A stretch of 64,000 bases of DNA from Aquatica leii (lineage: Eukaryota; Arthropoda; Insecta; Coleoptera; Lampyridae): contig CM069432.1 in NCBI GenBank assembly GCA_035610365.1, forward strand, positions 281,178,709 to 281,242,708. The letters are read 5' to 3'. This document shows, in pieces, positions 32,522 through 44,130 of the stretch (position 1 is its first letter; the number at the start of each line of letters is the position of its first letter). Made by a program: the position numbers and the translations under genes. The notes beneath the pieces were generated by a model. That model searched no databases. It had not been told where the DNA came from and worked only from the letters and a program-made list of their open reading frames with translations.

Positions 32522-34707
32522 ACGAAGGAAGTTAATATGATAAAACTTAAAACGGACGAAACTTCATTAACTGATAGATTAATCAAAAATCACCGCAAAG
32601 CCTTCTCGAATACACTAGAATTGTGCACTGCATATTAATATAAACTGAACATGGGAGATATGACACCGTCAGTCAAATCTTAACATTTTAGCATTTTCTT
32701 TTTTGGGAATTATTGTGAAGATTTGGCAGCACACTTGTTAAATATCCAATCAAATTGAAAAATTATCGCATGTTGTGTCATAATATTAGTATATTTATTG
32801 TTTTTCTTTCTACCATTTTAGGGCGATGTTTTTTTATGTCACTAGCGCTAGCAACATTGTTTGAAATATGTAAGTACCCTCGTTTTGTATTTAAACTTCT
32901 GGTATGTCGACCGTATGTACGACGACCGAATTTACGCTTGCTGCCACAAGTAGCTTGCGTAAATTTTGTTTACCTGTCAAATTATTACTCTGTACTTGTT
33001 CAATTTTTTTTCTGTATCATTCGTACATGTACAGGGTGTCGAATCTTTTTTTTTGCGTATTTTTAACCAAATTAAAATAAACACATCGAAAACATGCTAA
33101 ATTCTATTACCTGGTGGAGACCCTTACTCTCCGAAACTTTGAGCTACCATCGCTTTGCGCTGCCATGGATTAGTCACAACTAATTTGTTGCACAAGTGCA
33201 GAGTTTACGTTTTACCGTATCAAGTTTCTTTCTTTTCAACATTAGTTATCTGTTTGTACTTATTCAAAGCGTCGCTTTACCTTGCTTTGCATTTAGTTTT
33301 GCTTTACTTAGATTAACTTTTACTACTTCTTAGTAGTATTTTGGCTTCCGTGCTTTGATTTTTACGATTAACTTGATTAGTTGCTGTGTTACGTATACTA
33401 TTCTTTGATTATTGATTTATTTACTTTGGATTGTTTTGATTATTCGAATTGTAGTCGTACACTTTTGCTTCACGATTGTTTTGGTTTTCTATAATATTTT
33501 ATCTTACTGTCTGGTAAACGTGATTGGAGCTTATTGTTGATTTTCTTTTCTTCCTTTTTTTTGGCCTTAAAAAAATTTCTCTCGCTAACATGGCTAGTAA
33601 ATCGACTTCTAAAGCAAAAGCTTCATTAACAATTACTCCCAATGGTGGTGGTTTCTACGTCACGTAGTGTGCTGCGTAGAAAAATTTTTTTTTCTTGTGG
33701 GTTATTTCTTTGGTTAGATAGGTGTCGAGCAAGCTATTACGGAGCTACAAACACCGTTAATTAAATTTTAAGGCAATCTTCTGACTTCTACTTCCAAACG
33801 AGCTAGTACCTCCACTTTATCTGAGTTGATTAATTATGGGAAGCAGCTGGAGTTAAAACTAAACCAAATTTTCAGTGGACAACTACAAACCACCTTTTTT
33901 ACGAACCACATAATTCTTGGAACCTGTGTTAGTATATGTTAGTGACACATCGGCTTTTTCTATTACTTTCACTTCTAAGAATCGTTTTGTCCGGTTCGAA
34001 AAAAACCTTTTGGCTTTTACTCTTTTGGTTTCTAATTCTTTTTGACAAGATTTTCTTTGTTCTTCTCCTTCTGGTAATTGCTGGAACTCTAGTCAACATA
34101 GAGATATTTTTACAAATTTTGATAAACCTCTTAACTATTCACTTGTCAGTTGTCGCAATGGTTCTAATTGTATTACTGCTTTGGGAAACTAAATCATGAG
34201 TCTACGGACAGAGTTGTAGATCTTACGTTATCTTTAACCTCGAATTCTATTCTTAACAAGCGATACTTAATTTGCCCACTCGTTCAAACGTCACTGATGT
34301 CAGACAATTTATTGGCACTTCAGCCGAGTGCAGATTTTACGTTTTACCATCCGCGCTAATCCACTTGCAATTTTGCGGTACTACCTATACTAAAATCGAA
34401 GCTGCTATAGTTCACGGCGACGTGTACTTATCGTCACTGTTACCAGCAGAAAGAATTGATACGTTATTGCTTCGTCCTTGCGTACGTCCACGCCCTTGTG
34501 AACGTTTTGATTTGGGAATGTTAGGGAAAATCACATTTCCAGATTGTTTTACGGCATCCCTGTCTCTGGTTTCAGAAGACGACGCATTCTGTAAGTTCAC
34601 AATATCAATACAAAAATCTCTATCGTCAATTTGTGGCTTCGTATGCAGTTTGCGTCTAAAATGCTTCGCGTGCATTCAGAGTTTCTTCTTTTTTCTATCT
34701 TTCCAGA
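32522..34707. other. Unassigned stretch
   Basis: No recognised domain. At 33591 an ATG frame reads MASKSTSKAKASLTITPNGGGFYVT and stops. Further on 33790-33890 reads TSKRASTSTLSELINYGKQLELKLNQ, which could be the start of a decayed gag-like gene. A 155-codon + frame (34272-34739) and its 87-codon - shadow show no motif. A 25-bp similarity (GCAGA-TTTACGTTTTACC) recurs at about 33201 and 34331. Confidence 0.4.
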
Positions 34708-36105
34708 ATGCTTCCTTCGCGCTTTTATGGCACTGCTAACTGCATTAAATCTATTCCTGGTGATGGTTTTCTTAATAACAATGATTCACTATCTGATTCC
34801 GATGACGATGTACCGCTTTCGCGCTTGCGCAACCAAATACGTGAAAAACCTTTAATTATTCTACCTTCCAATACCGATACTTGCGATGACGAAATGACCT
34901 AAAAATTTCAGACAGAAGCGAGCAATAAAGGAAAAAATTATCTGGACAAAAGGAAAAGTTTACTGAAGAATTAGAATCACCTGCCGAATTTTTCCAATTT
35001 TTTTTTTGCAAAAGATTTATTACAGAACAGTCAAATCTGAAATCTACTCAGCTCAATGTGTTGAGTGGCGTATCCGTGTTCAGTTATGATTTTGATATTT
35101 TTGTTGGCGATCAAAGCAATGTTTTTCCAAGTGATACACCCGATCTTGATCTCAGTTCCAACGCTGTTACACGACTCACATCTACTGGGCTTCGAAATGT
35201 AAGCCACAAAATATTTTTCGATGACTGGTTCAATAGCATAAAATTGCAAGTTTACATGTATATGAATGGGTTGCTGTCATTCGAAACCGTTAAGATGAAC
35301 AGAGTACCTAACGTTGACATGCCTACAGAAAAGAACCTGAAGAAAATAGGTCGTGATGCTATGGTTGAGAAAATCGCCATCGTCGATGACGTAAAACTAA
35401 GCTTAGTATCATGGTATGACAATAAAGTGGTGACTTTACTGTCGCCGTTTGTTGGTAGCAAACCGATTTCTACTAAGACTAGACAATTCAAAGAAGATAC
35501 ACAGTACTAGGACATAACATCGCCACAATCCGTTGAGGTGTATAACCGACACACGGAAGGAGTTGATTTGCTTAACTCTTTGTTAGGTCTGTATAGGATC
35601 AAAATAAGATCTCGTCAGTGGTATAAAAAAATATTTTTCCACTTGGTTGATATGTGCGCAGTTAATGCTTGGTTACTGTGGCGACGCAAGACTGACCTAT
35701 ACATGTCACTATTTGACTTCACGCTCGCCATTTCTGAACATTACTGCAAGGCTGGCAAGAGTATCTCAAGTAAAAGAGGCCGTCCTTAGTATCAATAATC
35801 CTGGTACACCTACCTCGTTAAGAGAAGATACTCCTACGTCAACCAGAATGGGTACTCCTCCCAGTAAAAATGAATCACCCGCACCTCGGAAAAGGGCACG
35901 GAAAACCCCAGCAAAAGTGCAAGACCTACCTCTAAATTCAGTACATTCAGACATAATTGACAATATCCCGATTCAGCAAAGGAATCGTCAATTATGCCAG
36001 AATGATTGTTCTTTGGCGTTCTCATATAAAATGTGAGAAATGTGACGTTTTTCATGGCTTGAATGAGAAAAGAAACTGTTTTAGAGAATTTCACCTTGTA
36101 TGAGT
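34708..36105 (+). pseudogene. piggyBac-type transposase remnant
   Basis: N-terminal acidic segment DSLSDSDDDVPLSRLRNQI at 34770-34840. Then decayed DLLQNS...NLLSSM matching the start of the transposase domain. Next FSYDFDIFVGDQSN, FFDDWFNSIKLQVYMYMNGLLS, VKMNRVPN, VSWYDNKVVTLLSPF (35058-35510). Then HTEGVDLLNSLLGLYRIKIRSRQWYKKIFFHLVDM (35538-35789). The end, about 36020-36100, has CEKCDVFHGLNEKRNCFREFH of the C-terminal cysteine-rich domain. The central part between about 35040 and 35058, which should hold the first catalytic aspartate, is missing. No terminal repeats were found. Confidence 0.85.
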
Positions 36106-36491
36106 TTTGGTATTTGTTGTGCATTGGAAGCCAAACATGCAGTCCCATACATCAAATGTATTGCATGGGAAGCCAACTTTGGCTTCTGTTTTTTTTTTCC
36201 AAAATAAGAGAATTATTTTTTTTTACGTTATATTTTGTCTTATAAGCCTTAATAAAACACATTAAAACATAAAAATATTTTTTTTCTTTTCAATTTGAGA
36301 TGAGAAAAAACAGGCGGGCTTGATGTGAAAAAGAAGAGCCCAATGCAGAAGACAATGGAAAGAAACCCAGGAAACATACATCCAAATATAGATTGAGCAG
36401 AGGTTGAAGAAGAATGCTTAATTAAAAGATAAACGTTGAAAAAACAAAACTAACAGAAAATAGATAAAAGAAAATTAGAAATTTGGAAATT

Positions 36492-37604
36492 TGGTACAAT
36501 CTTATAGGTATTACGAATCTTTCTCGGTCAACTCGCACTAGTCGGAGATAGGGGAGGTTCAAGTAAATAGAATTTTAGGACGCCAGATTTTACTAAGTAA
36601 AACTTCCGTTTCGATCAAGTTTGTAATCCTCAACGAACTAATAAAAATAAAGATAGATATGTACAACTTTAATTTGATATCGTAGATTATTAACGAGCAC
36701 AAAAAATGTATCGTAAATTTTTTAACGAAGGTTATATAAATGCCGGAAGTATCGGCAACACACAATACATAGGCTTAAATTACATATGGGGTGTTGATAG
36801 CGAAGAAAATTAAATTGATAATGACAAATATTTATGTTTCACAGCATACGACAAACAAAATAATTAATGAAAATACCTGAATAGTATTAAAACAATTCAT
36901 GTAATTATGTAATTTAGAATTTAGATCCTTATGACACAAATGTAATTAAATAAGACTTACCCACAATCCAGTACTTGCCTTAAGAAAACGTTTTCCTCGT
37001 TGAGTCGATCTGAAATATTAATGAACAAGCAAATCGTGTCAGCACAAGCACTCACGAAAGCAAAAATCTACAACACTATTAATTGATGCTAAAAGAAATT
37101 AGACATAAAAATCCGGTTATTGAATGCTGTTGCACACATTAAATTAAAGGAAATATCGCAGTCTATTGACTCATAAGGAACAGTACATCGGAAAAAATTT
37201 TCTTGTCGAGACTTCGTTTTTAGCTTTAACGTAGGCCTTCCAAATTATATTTCCATTAAGGTATTAGATCGATATTAACCCTTTATTGGTGGAAAATACA
37301 CCAAACACATGTGGACTAACGCGTGTCGGGTCGTGCTAACAAATTAACATGGAAATTACTAATAAATTCTAAAAACGAATAGTAAAAACTTACCCTGTGA
37401 TGAATAAACTAATAGAAACTCGTTGTCGTTTTATATCCTAGTTTCCACATACGCAAATGATGTTAGAATTTAAGTAATGGACGGTTTAACGTCTTGACAG
37501 AAATCAAGTAAAACGAAACTAGTTAAAGGGCGTCGAAAGTAAAAATCTATCTTCAGTGTAGTGAATATACAGGGTATTACATTTTGAAATGTATGCACGT
37601 AATA
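36492..37604. repeat. Diverged second copy of the 23.2-kb solo LTR family
   Basis: It begins TGGTACAATCTTATAGG, aligning with TGTTACAAGCTTTTGG at 23211. It shares GGTCAACTCGCACTAGTCGG, GCAAATCGTGTCA and the final ATATACAGGGTATTACAT...GCACGTAA with that copy, in the same orientation. AATT precedes it (36488-36491) and AATT also occurs at 37607-37610, two bases beyond the expected end. It is about 250 bp shorter than the other copy. Confidence 0.75.
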
Positions 37605-37659
37605 ATAATTAAAGTTATTTTATATTAAATTATTTGTGAAATAGGGTCCTTCGCTGTGG

Positions 37660-38232
37660 AAGAAAAACAACAATAACACAAACTTTTACTTGATGTTAAG
37701 GCCATTCTTCGTTGGCATAAACGCACAACAACACAAAAGTCCAGAAGCTTATTCCAAGGAGCTTTTTTTAACTCATCATCGGGTAACTTTATAACTAATG
37801 CAGCGAAGTCTTGTCGTCCTCCAAGCATTGGCGGCATAAAAGGCTACTTCGCAGTCCCATTATATGCGTATGTTAGTTAAAACCACAATGTCCTGTTATC
37901 AGTCCTTTGAGTTTTTTAAACCTTCGTCGATTCATGCTTAATACTGCAACTTGAGAGTTTAATTGTGGCTCTGTAACGAAGAGGCTTGTGTGCCTCGTCC
38001 CTGCAGAGTATTTCCATAGGTTGCTGCGAATTATTTCTTTTCCGGGATCATAGCAGATTCCAAAGGTGTTAGGTTTCCCTTTAAAGTCTGGTCCTTTGAT
38101 ATCTAGACTAGCTGCACTTGTTTGCGAGTTAATGTTTTCAGACTTTTTATGTATGCCATAATCAGTTTGGATTTTATTACTGACAGTGGAAAACTGCAAC
38201 TTTAGCTTGTAAAGCGGACGCATGTTTACCAA
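37660..38232 (-). pseudogene. LINE RNase H / C-terminal fragment
   Basis: The 119-codon frame 37873-38232 ends with MNRRRFKKLKGLITGHCGFN; the frame then continues past a stop with HTHIMGLRSSLLCRQCLEDDKTSLH (to about 37800) and a basic C-terminus. This is the segment after RNase H found in many insect LINE polyproteins, including the C-x2-C zinc-binding part. The upstream RT is absent, so it is a 3' fragment or a captured piece. Confidence 0.65.
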
Positions 38233-38614
38233 AGGTCAACGAAATTTACTTTACATGGTGCCTGCCTCCAGAGGGACATCTAGGACAAAACGGGGTACTG
38301 GGGTATAACGGGGTACCGCCATTTTACGTGAATTCCATTCGAATCTCAGACGTATTATTCCCACTAACCTTCACTGCAATAGACGCAGCACGAATTGGGC
38401 GAACGTTAGTTTGACCTTGTCCGGCATAGTGTTATAAACGCCGTACGTTGTAAAACTGGATCATATATTTCCTTAAGGTACGTACATTTTTCGAAAAGTT
38501 ATGTTTTGTTTATGATATATCGTTATTGCCTTTATATAGTCTACTTTATCAAACGCATGGCTTCAAAAACACTTTTACACTGGTTTTTTTCTTGTTTTAT
38601 TTGAGCACGTGTAT

Positions 38615-38694
38615 TTGGGGCAAAATGGGGTTTTCAAGATGGGGCAAAACGTGGTCCCGTTTTACCCCGTCCTTGGGACCCCATTTTGCCCCAA
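38615..38694. repeat. Nested inverted repeat upstream of pogo transposase
   Basis: TTGGGGCAAAATGGGGT (38615-38631) is perfectly repeated in inverse at 38678-38694. Between them GGGGCAAAACG and CGTTTTACCCC form an inner, nearly perfect pair. It lies about 40 bp before the transposase ATG. It could be a transposase-binding cluster or an RNA hairpin in the leader. Confidence 0.75.
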
Positions 38695-38735
38695 GCAATG
38701 CATTAGAATTTATTATGTTTTCTTATTGGTTTCAG

Positions 38736-41022
38736 ATGGTACGAAAATACGCAAGAAAAACAACTCGTCAAAATTGGTTTAAGGAGTCAATGAAAGAAGC
38801 AGTACAGACGATTATTTAGGGTACCATGGGTTATAAAAAAGCAGCGCAGCAATTTAAGGTGCCTCAAACCACATTAGAACGTTATGCTCCAAAAGCAAAA
38901 AGAGATGTAGGGTTAAAGTTTAACATAGCGCAATTAGGAAGCGCCAGAAATGTGGTTACCGAAGCTCAAGAGTTAGAGATTGTGAAATATGTAAATGACA
39001 TTAAATCAATTAATCGGCTATACAATGATAGAGTTCAGAAAATTTGTTTATCAATTGGCGGTCGTAAACGGTGTTGCAAACAGGTTTAGTAAAGGCAGTC
39101 AGATGGCCGGTCCTGACTGGATGGAACATTTTCTTCGAAAACACCCTACCATAGCCCTAAGAAAACCAGAAGCCACATCAGGAGCTAGAGCAATGGACTT
39201 CAGTAAGGTTGCTGTGAATCAGTTCTTTGGTTTGCTTACAAGTATTATCGATAAGTATCAACTAACTGCAGAGAAGATTTTCAATTGCGATGAGACAGGC
39301 ATCACTGTAAATCCAAAGGGACATTCGAGGATATTAGCACTTAAAAGAAAACGCCAAGTAGGAGTTCTCACTTCTGCAGAGAGAAGAGAAACCGTGACTG
39401 CTCAGCTTCGGGAAGTTATGTTCCTCTTTGCCTTATTTTTCCCAGAAAAAGAAAACGCCCTGAATTTGAAATTGGTTTGCCACCTGGTTCTATGGTTGAA
39501 ACAAGTGATTCTGGTTGGGTGACTGGAGATATTTTTTTCAGATGGTTTAAAAAATGTGTTCAATTTTCCGGGGCTTCAAAAGATAACGCCGTACTTTTAA
39601 TTTTAATTTGCGATGGCCATGCCAGTCATACAAAAAATCTTGACCTTATTAATTGTGCCCGAGAAAATGGAGTAATTCTGCTTTGTTTACCACCGCATTG
39701 TTTGCACAAATTGCAACCTCTGGACGTCAGCTTTATGAAACCTTTCAGCAACTACTACGAAAATGAAGTAAGAGTAGGGCTACGAAGCAATCCCGAAAAA
39801 GTAGTAACACTTTGGCAACTTTCGGCTCTTTTTGGTGCTGCGTATGTTAACCCAGCAACAGTGAAAAATACTATGAGTGCATTCAAAACAACTGGAATTT
39901 GGCCACCGAATGAAAATGTTTTTGATAAAAATGACTTTTTACCAGCTTCTACGACAGATATCCCTTTAGACGATAAAGGCAATGAGCAGCAATCCTTAGG
40001 AGAAAATGCCCATCAGACTCTAGAAAAATTTGTGATCCATAAAAATAGAGTAGAGACAACTCTGCCTTCACGTGTGCCAATGAAAAACATCAACAATGAT
40101 TCTTCGCCATTACCACAATGTTCGTGGATGCCTGATGCCCCTCTAATTCCAACTCCAACAAGATGTGCAGCCAATTCCTAAAGTAACTTCTGTTGCAAAA
40201 CGCCCTCAGCAGAAACTAGGAAAAACAGCAATTTTAACATCAACTCCTTACAAAATGGAATTGGAAATATCTGTTTAAGAAAAAAATGAGAAAGCTAATA
40301 GCGTCAAAAGAAAAATAGGCAGTGTAGACAAAAATACTACGAAAAAAGCAGTTCCTAAATTAACAAAAAAAGCAGTATTGAAAGACAAAAATAATGAAGA
40401 TTCCTCAAATGACGAAAACGATACGATATGTCTTTATTGCAAAGAATTTTATAGTACTGTTACGAATTTATTATTAAAAACTAATTTATTTAAACGACTA
40501 AAAATATGTTTTACTTATACTAGAAATATGTACACGTTTAAATTAACCGAACTAATTAAATCTAATAATATTTACACTTACACTTTAATTTATATCGCAC
40601 TATTACTTACACGAAGAAGATAACTTCTATTTATCTAAACACCGAAAGTTGTTTATATCAAAGTCACGTACTCCGTATCTTTATCGCACACGCGTTACAC
40701 ACTTATTTATTTCAACTTGAATAATGTTTTTAACACTGCAGGCTTCGCATTACGGAAATAACTGACCTACGATTTGTTTCGGCGGTATATATACACCTAA
40801 GGAAATCCTTCTCGAGTGTTCCTTATTTTTCGGTATATCTTCCAGAAGATGGATAACAGCTTCTAGAAAGCTCTTGCATTTGCAAATAATTTCTCGAACG
40901 TTTCAGTACTTCTACCGAAGGATGGTTTTCATGTTGTCTTTGTCACTAATGGGCTCATAGTTCCTGCGCGGGGATCGACAGCGATGACGAGGAGGTTGCA
41001 TTCCGATGTGAATTTTGTTCCT
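38736..41022 (+). pseudogene. pogo/Tigger-like transposase
   Basis: ATG at 38736. N-terminal pipsqueak-type helix-turn-helix (RKTTRQNW, MGYKKAAQQFKVPQTTLERY) is interrupted by TAG 38817-38819. A frameshift near 39040 leads to FRKFVYQLAVVNGVANRFSK and GPDWMEHFLRKHPTIALRKPE. DDE domain: D in FNCDETGI (39289-39291), D in LICDGHASHT (39612-39614), D in QPLDVSFMKP (39723-39725). Another shift lies near 39450. The frame ends at 40181, but decayed sequence continues. At 40400 CLYCKEFYS starts a C4-type zinc segment, broken at 40457 by the solo LTR; beyond 40906 EGW..C..C..WAH and a final C-x2-C complete it by about 41022. Several lesions; inactive. Confidence 0.88.
40458..40905. repeat. Solo LTR inside the pogo transposase
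   Basis: 448 bp, begins TGTTACGAATTT and ends GAACGTTTCA, flanked by GTAC at 40454-40457 and 40906-40909. Taking it out rejoins the zinc segment of the transposase. Three TTCNNGAA boxes stand in its right half (40840, 40861, 40891), with a TATATATA near 40786. Confidence 0.85.
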
Positions 41023-41326
41023 AACTAACTTTGTATATCATATATTATATTTCGTGCACCTACACCTACCTCATATACTAAACCCATTTTACCCCAGATA
41101 TACTTCCCATTTTGCCCCGTATACGGGGCAAAACGGGGTGAGGCCTGATTTTTAAAAAATATATAAAAAAAACTACGTAAAAATTTTAAGTTGGTTATTT
41201 AGTTGTTTAATGTCTAAAGGTAATATATTTAGCTAGCTAAATTCAAAATGGCACAGTTAAGTTAATTCGTTTTATAAAGAAATCAGACTCTTAAAGTTAG
41301 GTACCCCGTTTTGCCCTAGATTCCCC

Positions 41327-43198
41327 TATATTCCGGCACCGGTACCGTTGCAGTTTTGGTCACATTGCTTCCATCATCACAACGAGATGTAATGTAATGT
41401 TTACAAACAAAAAATATTAAAAACAAATAAAATGGTTGAAGGAGACATTTTTAAATTAATTATCAACAACTCATCTTAATTTTTGTCAGTGTCAATAATT
41501 TTTGGTTTGATAACACACGCTCCTTATAATTTTCTGTTTTTTAATTTTTTTTAATAATTTCTTTTTCATATTATTTTATTATACTAGGTACAAAATAACA
41601 AGCAAAATTATAGAATTAAAAAAATATATTATTATTTCGAAATTGAATACTCAACTTTACTTATGAATAACTTGCTCTCATACAATCGCAAAACTTAAAA
41701 TCAAACTTTGATCTGTCATTCCATTGATTCTCAAATATAAAAGAAAATTGTGTACTCTCCCACAAAAGTATTGATACAATGCACGACATTTCTTTTGTTG
41801 TGTAAAATTAAAGATTATAACTAAAGCAAATACCCTTTGAAATGAAACACAAAAATAAAATGACAAGTTTATTGTAGCTACAAAGAATATACGGAATAAA
41901 CTTTCCTATATTTAAAAAAAAATTAATTTTAGATATTTAATCAATCAATATAAACAAGATTTGGGGTGGCATAACGTCTCTGCTACTAGGTGGTAAAGTT
42001 TGACACGAAGATCCCCTGATGCGTGGGAGAAATTTGTTTTTAAAGTGACAAATGTCAAATACGCTTAAGGAAGTTTTAGAATTTGATATATTAATGTGCG
42101 GGATTATAAATTAGTTTCTCACAGTTGCTATACAACTTTACAACCTTGTATAAAATTGCAAGAAAAATCCATCCCACGCTTTTGCTGCCGCCGCCTAGTG
42201 TATAATCCCGATTACATCAATCGGTTATTATTATGTTGTTATTTCAACACACATCCGTTGTTTTTTTAATTCTTTCTGGTACTCATTAATGTTAATCTTT
42301 ATCGAGGTTAATTAAACCGCGTAAAAATGTTTAATGTGTAAAACGCCAACACTCCAGATATTATAAAATAGTTAACTATATCAATACGCGTAGTCAACAA
42401 ATAGTAAGGGTGCCCGCATGCTTGAAAACACCTGAAGAGGAACGACTAAAATGTCATTAAAAAATAACAAAGCTATCTTAAGCATGACAAGAACAAGGTT
42501 TAGTCTTAAAGATATGGAAGTTGAAAAAACCATATCCGCAGAGTACGTACGCTCGACCTTGACTTAATACAGGTACCCACATACTGGCGGACATAATCAA
42601 AATAGATTTTATTCACTAAGCTTCATCAGCTGTACTAGGTTACTATGTCTGTACGTCTGCGGGTCGTCTGGCGTCTGACGAGAATTGCTAGTGTGTGTTT
42701 TAAGACGCAAGCCAATTATTAGAAGTCATCAATTTGACTTTTATTGTTTTCGGTGTTGCGCCTTTATTTCGTAATCGCATTAATAGATTTTATTGAATTC
42801 TAAAAACTAATTAAGTTGTCCGCATGACTTAATTATAAAACAATTAAATAAAAAAAACCATTTAACAATTGTAAAATATTTATCAAAGTATGAATTAAAA
42901 AAACTAAAATTAATAAAACAATTTAACTTCGAATATTATTATAATAATTTTATTGTAATAATCACAACTTAAATTGAATATAGACGAGACAAAATACCTT
43001 CATATTGATTAAGATCAACTAAATTGTTGTGTTTTGTTGATGCACCAAATATGTGATTCTAACTTTTGATTTTTTTGATAATTAGGAAACTACTTGTACA
43101 CACATGAAATATTTTTGAAAATACAATTAAAATAGTTTACTTATCACAAATACCAGAACCAGTCACAGTCATAAACTGTTTATTATTTATTCCACGTT
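41327..43198. other. AT-rich stretch, nothing recognised
   Basis: No coding pattern or repeat ends were found. Short ORFs such as 62 codons on - at 41678-41866 show no motif. Confidence 0.55.
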
Positions 43199-43620
43199 TT
43201 GGAGAGGTCCACTGCGACGTGCGACGAAAGCTTAGCTTATGAAGAATTGAGCACACGGGAGTTATCCAGAGTGGAACATTGTAACGCAAACGTTACCCGT
43301 AGAAACGAGTGTTTTTTAGAGATGGCGTCTAGATCTAGTCGATTAGACTTGTGTTTTATTTGTAAAGGAAGGGTGGAAGCAGGTAAACTAACTGAAGTGA
43401 AAGTCAGAGAAGTTGCCAGACTGTTGGAGTCTAGTGTGAAAAAGAAACTTTCGGCAAATGAACAATTCCTGCGTGGGTTGAGTGAAGTAAGAGAGCACAG
43501 GGCTTGCCAAACATAGCACAACAATGAGAAATTGATTGCTGCCTTTGCACGTCGTGGATATAACACATCCAAAGCTCTTTCTCCTGTACCTGCCCGGCGC
43601 ACTATGGGCCAGGAGGTATG
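43199..43620 (+). pseudogene. Zinc-finger-like N-terminal fragment, unclassified
   Basis: From about 43320 the frame reads MASRSSRLDLCFICKGRVEAG, an acidic and basic helical stretch KVREVARLLESSVKKK, then VREHRACQT, TAG (43514-43516), and HNNEKLIAAFARRGYNTSKAL. The CFIC...H-x2-C spacing and the following (Y/H)xN...IAA pattern resemble an N-terminal module of uncharacterised arthropod proteins that I recall but cannot name. The 3' continuation is lost. Its end faces the end of the - strand remnant at 43739. Confidence 0.45.
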
Positions 43621-44130
43621 AAAAGCTGGCATCAACTAAACGCGGAGAATTTTTTTGGATAAATTTAGTGTAAATAATTTTATTGGATGGTAAAAAAACA
43701 AAATCTAAACAAAAAAATATATTGCAAGATACAAAAAATTTTAAAGTGTTGATTTGAGTTGGCATATGTGATAAAATGAGAAACAAAGAAAAAAAATTGA
43801 CGAAAAAACTAAGTTGCTATCTGCTTCAGATTCTTCATCATCAGTATCAAAATCTTCACTTTGTTCGGTTTGCGAATCTTCATCCGATCAGGTTTCTGTA
43901 CGTTTGTTTGAATGTATTAAACAATGTTGCTTGATGCGAAGTAATAACATTCTGCTGAACTTTCATTGTTTATTATTTTGAACTGAATATACACAACGTT
44001 TCGATTGCTGTGGTATCTGTAACACTGACAAACTTAAAAACTACTGGAGCTTATATACTAAAGACATGTTCGATGAAGCGTTCAAGCGTACAAAATCAAT
44101 TTAGCGTAACAGATTAATTAACAAAATTAC

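Larger units (their letters stand above)
38273..41326 (+). mobile_element. pogo-type DNA transposon
   Basis: 26-bp terminal inverted repeats, GGGACATCTAGGACAAAACG... at 38273-38298 and its complement at 41301-41326, with three mismatches. TA follows the right end; the left TA, if it existed, has mutated. The motif GGGGCAAAACGGGG and its complement recur inside both ends. The transposase gene lies between, and a 448-bp solo LTR sits in its last part. The coding region has a nonsense codon and at least two frameshifts. Confidence 0.88.

Noticed and set aside
34412-34675. - strand RSQGRGRTQGRS frame as an RNA-binding protein
   Set aside because: Low-complexity, no second support, and overlaps an equally open + frame.
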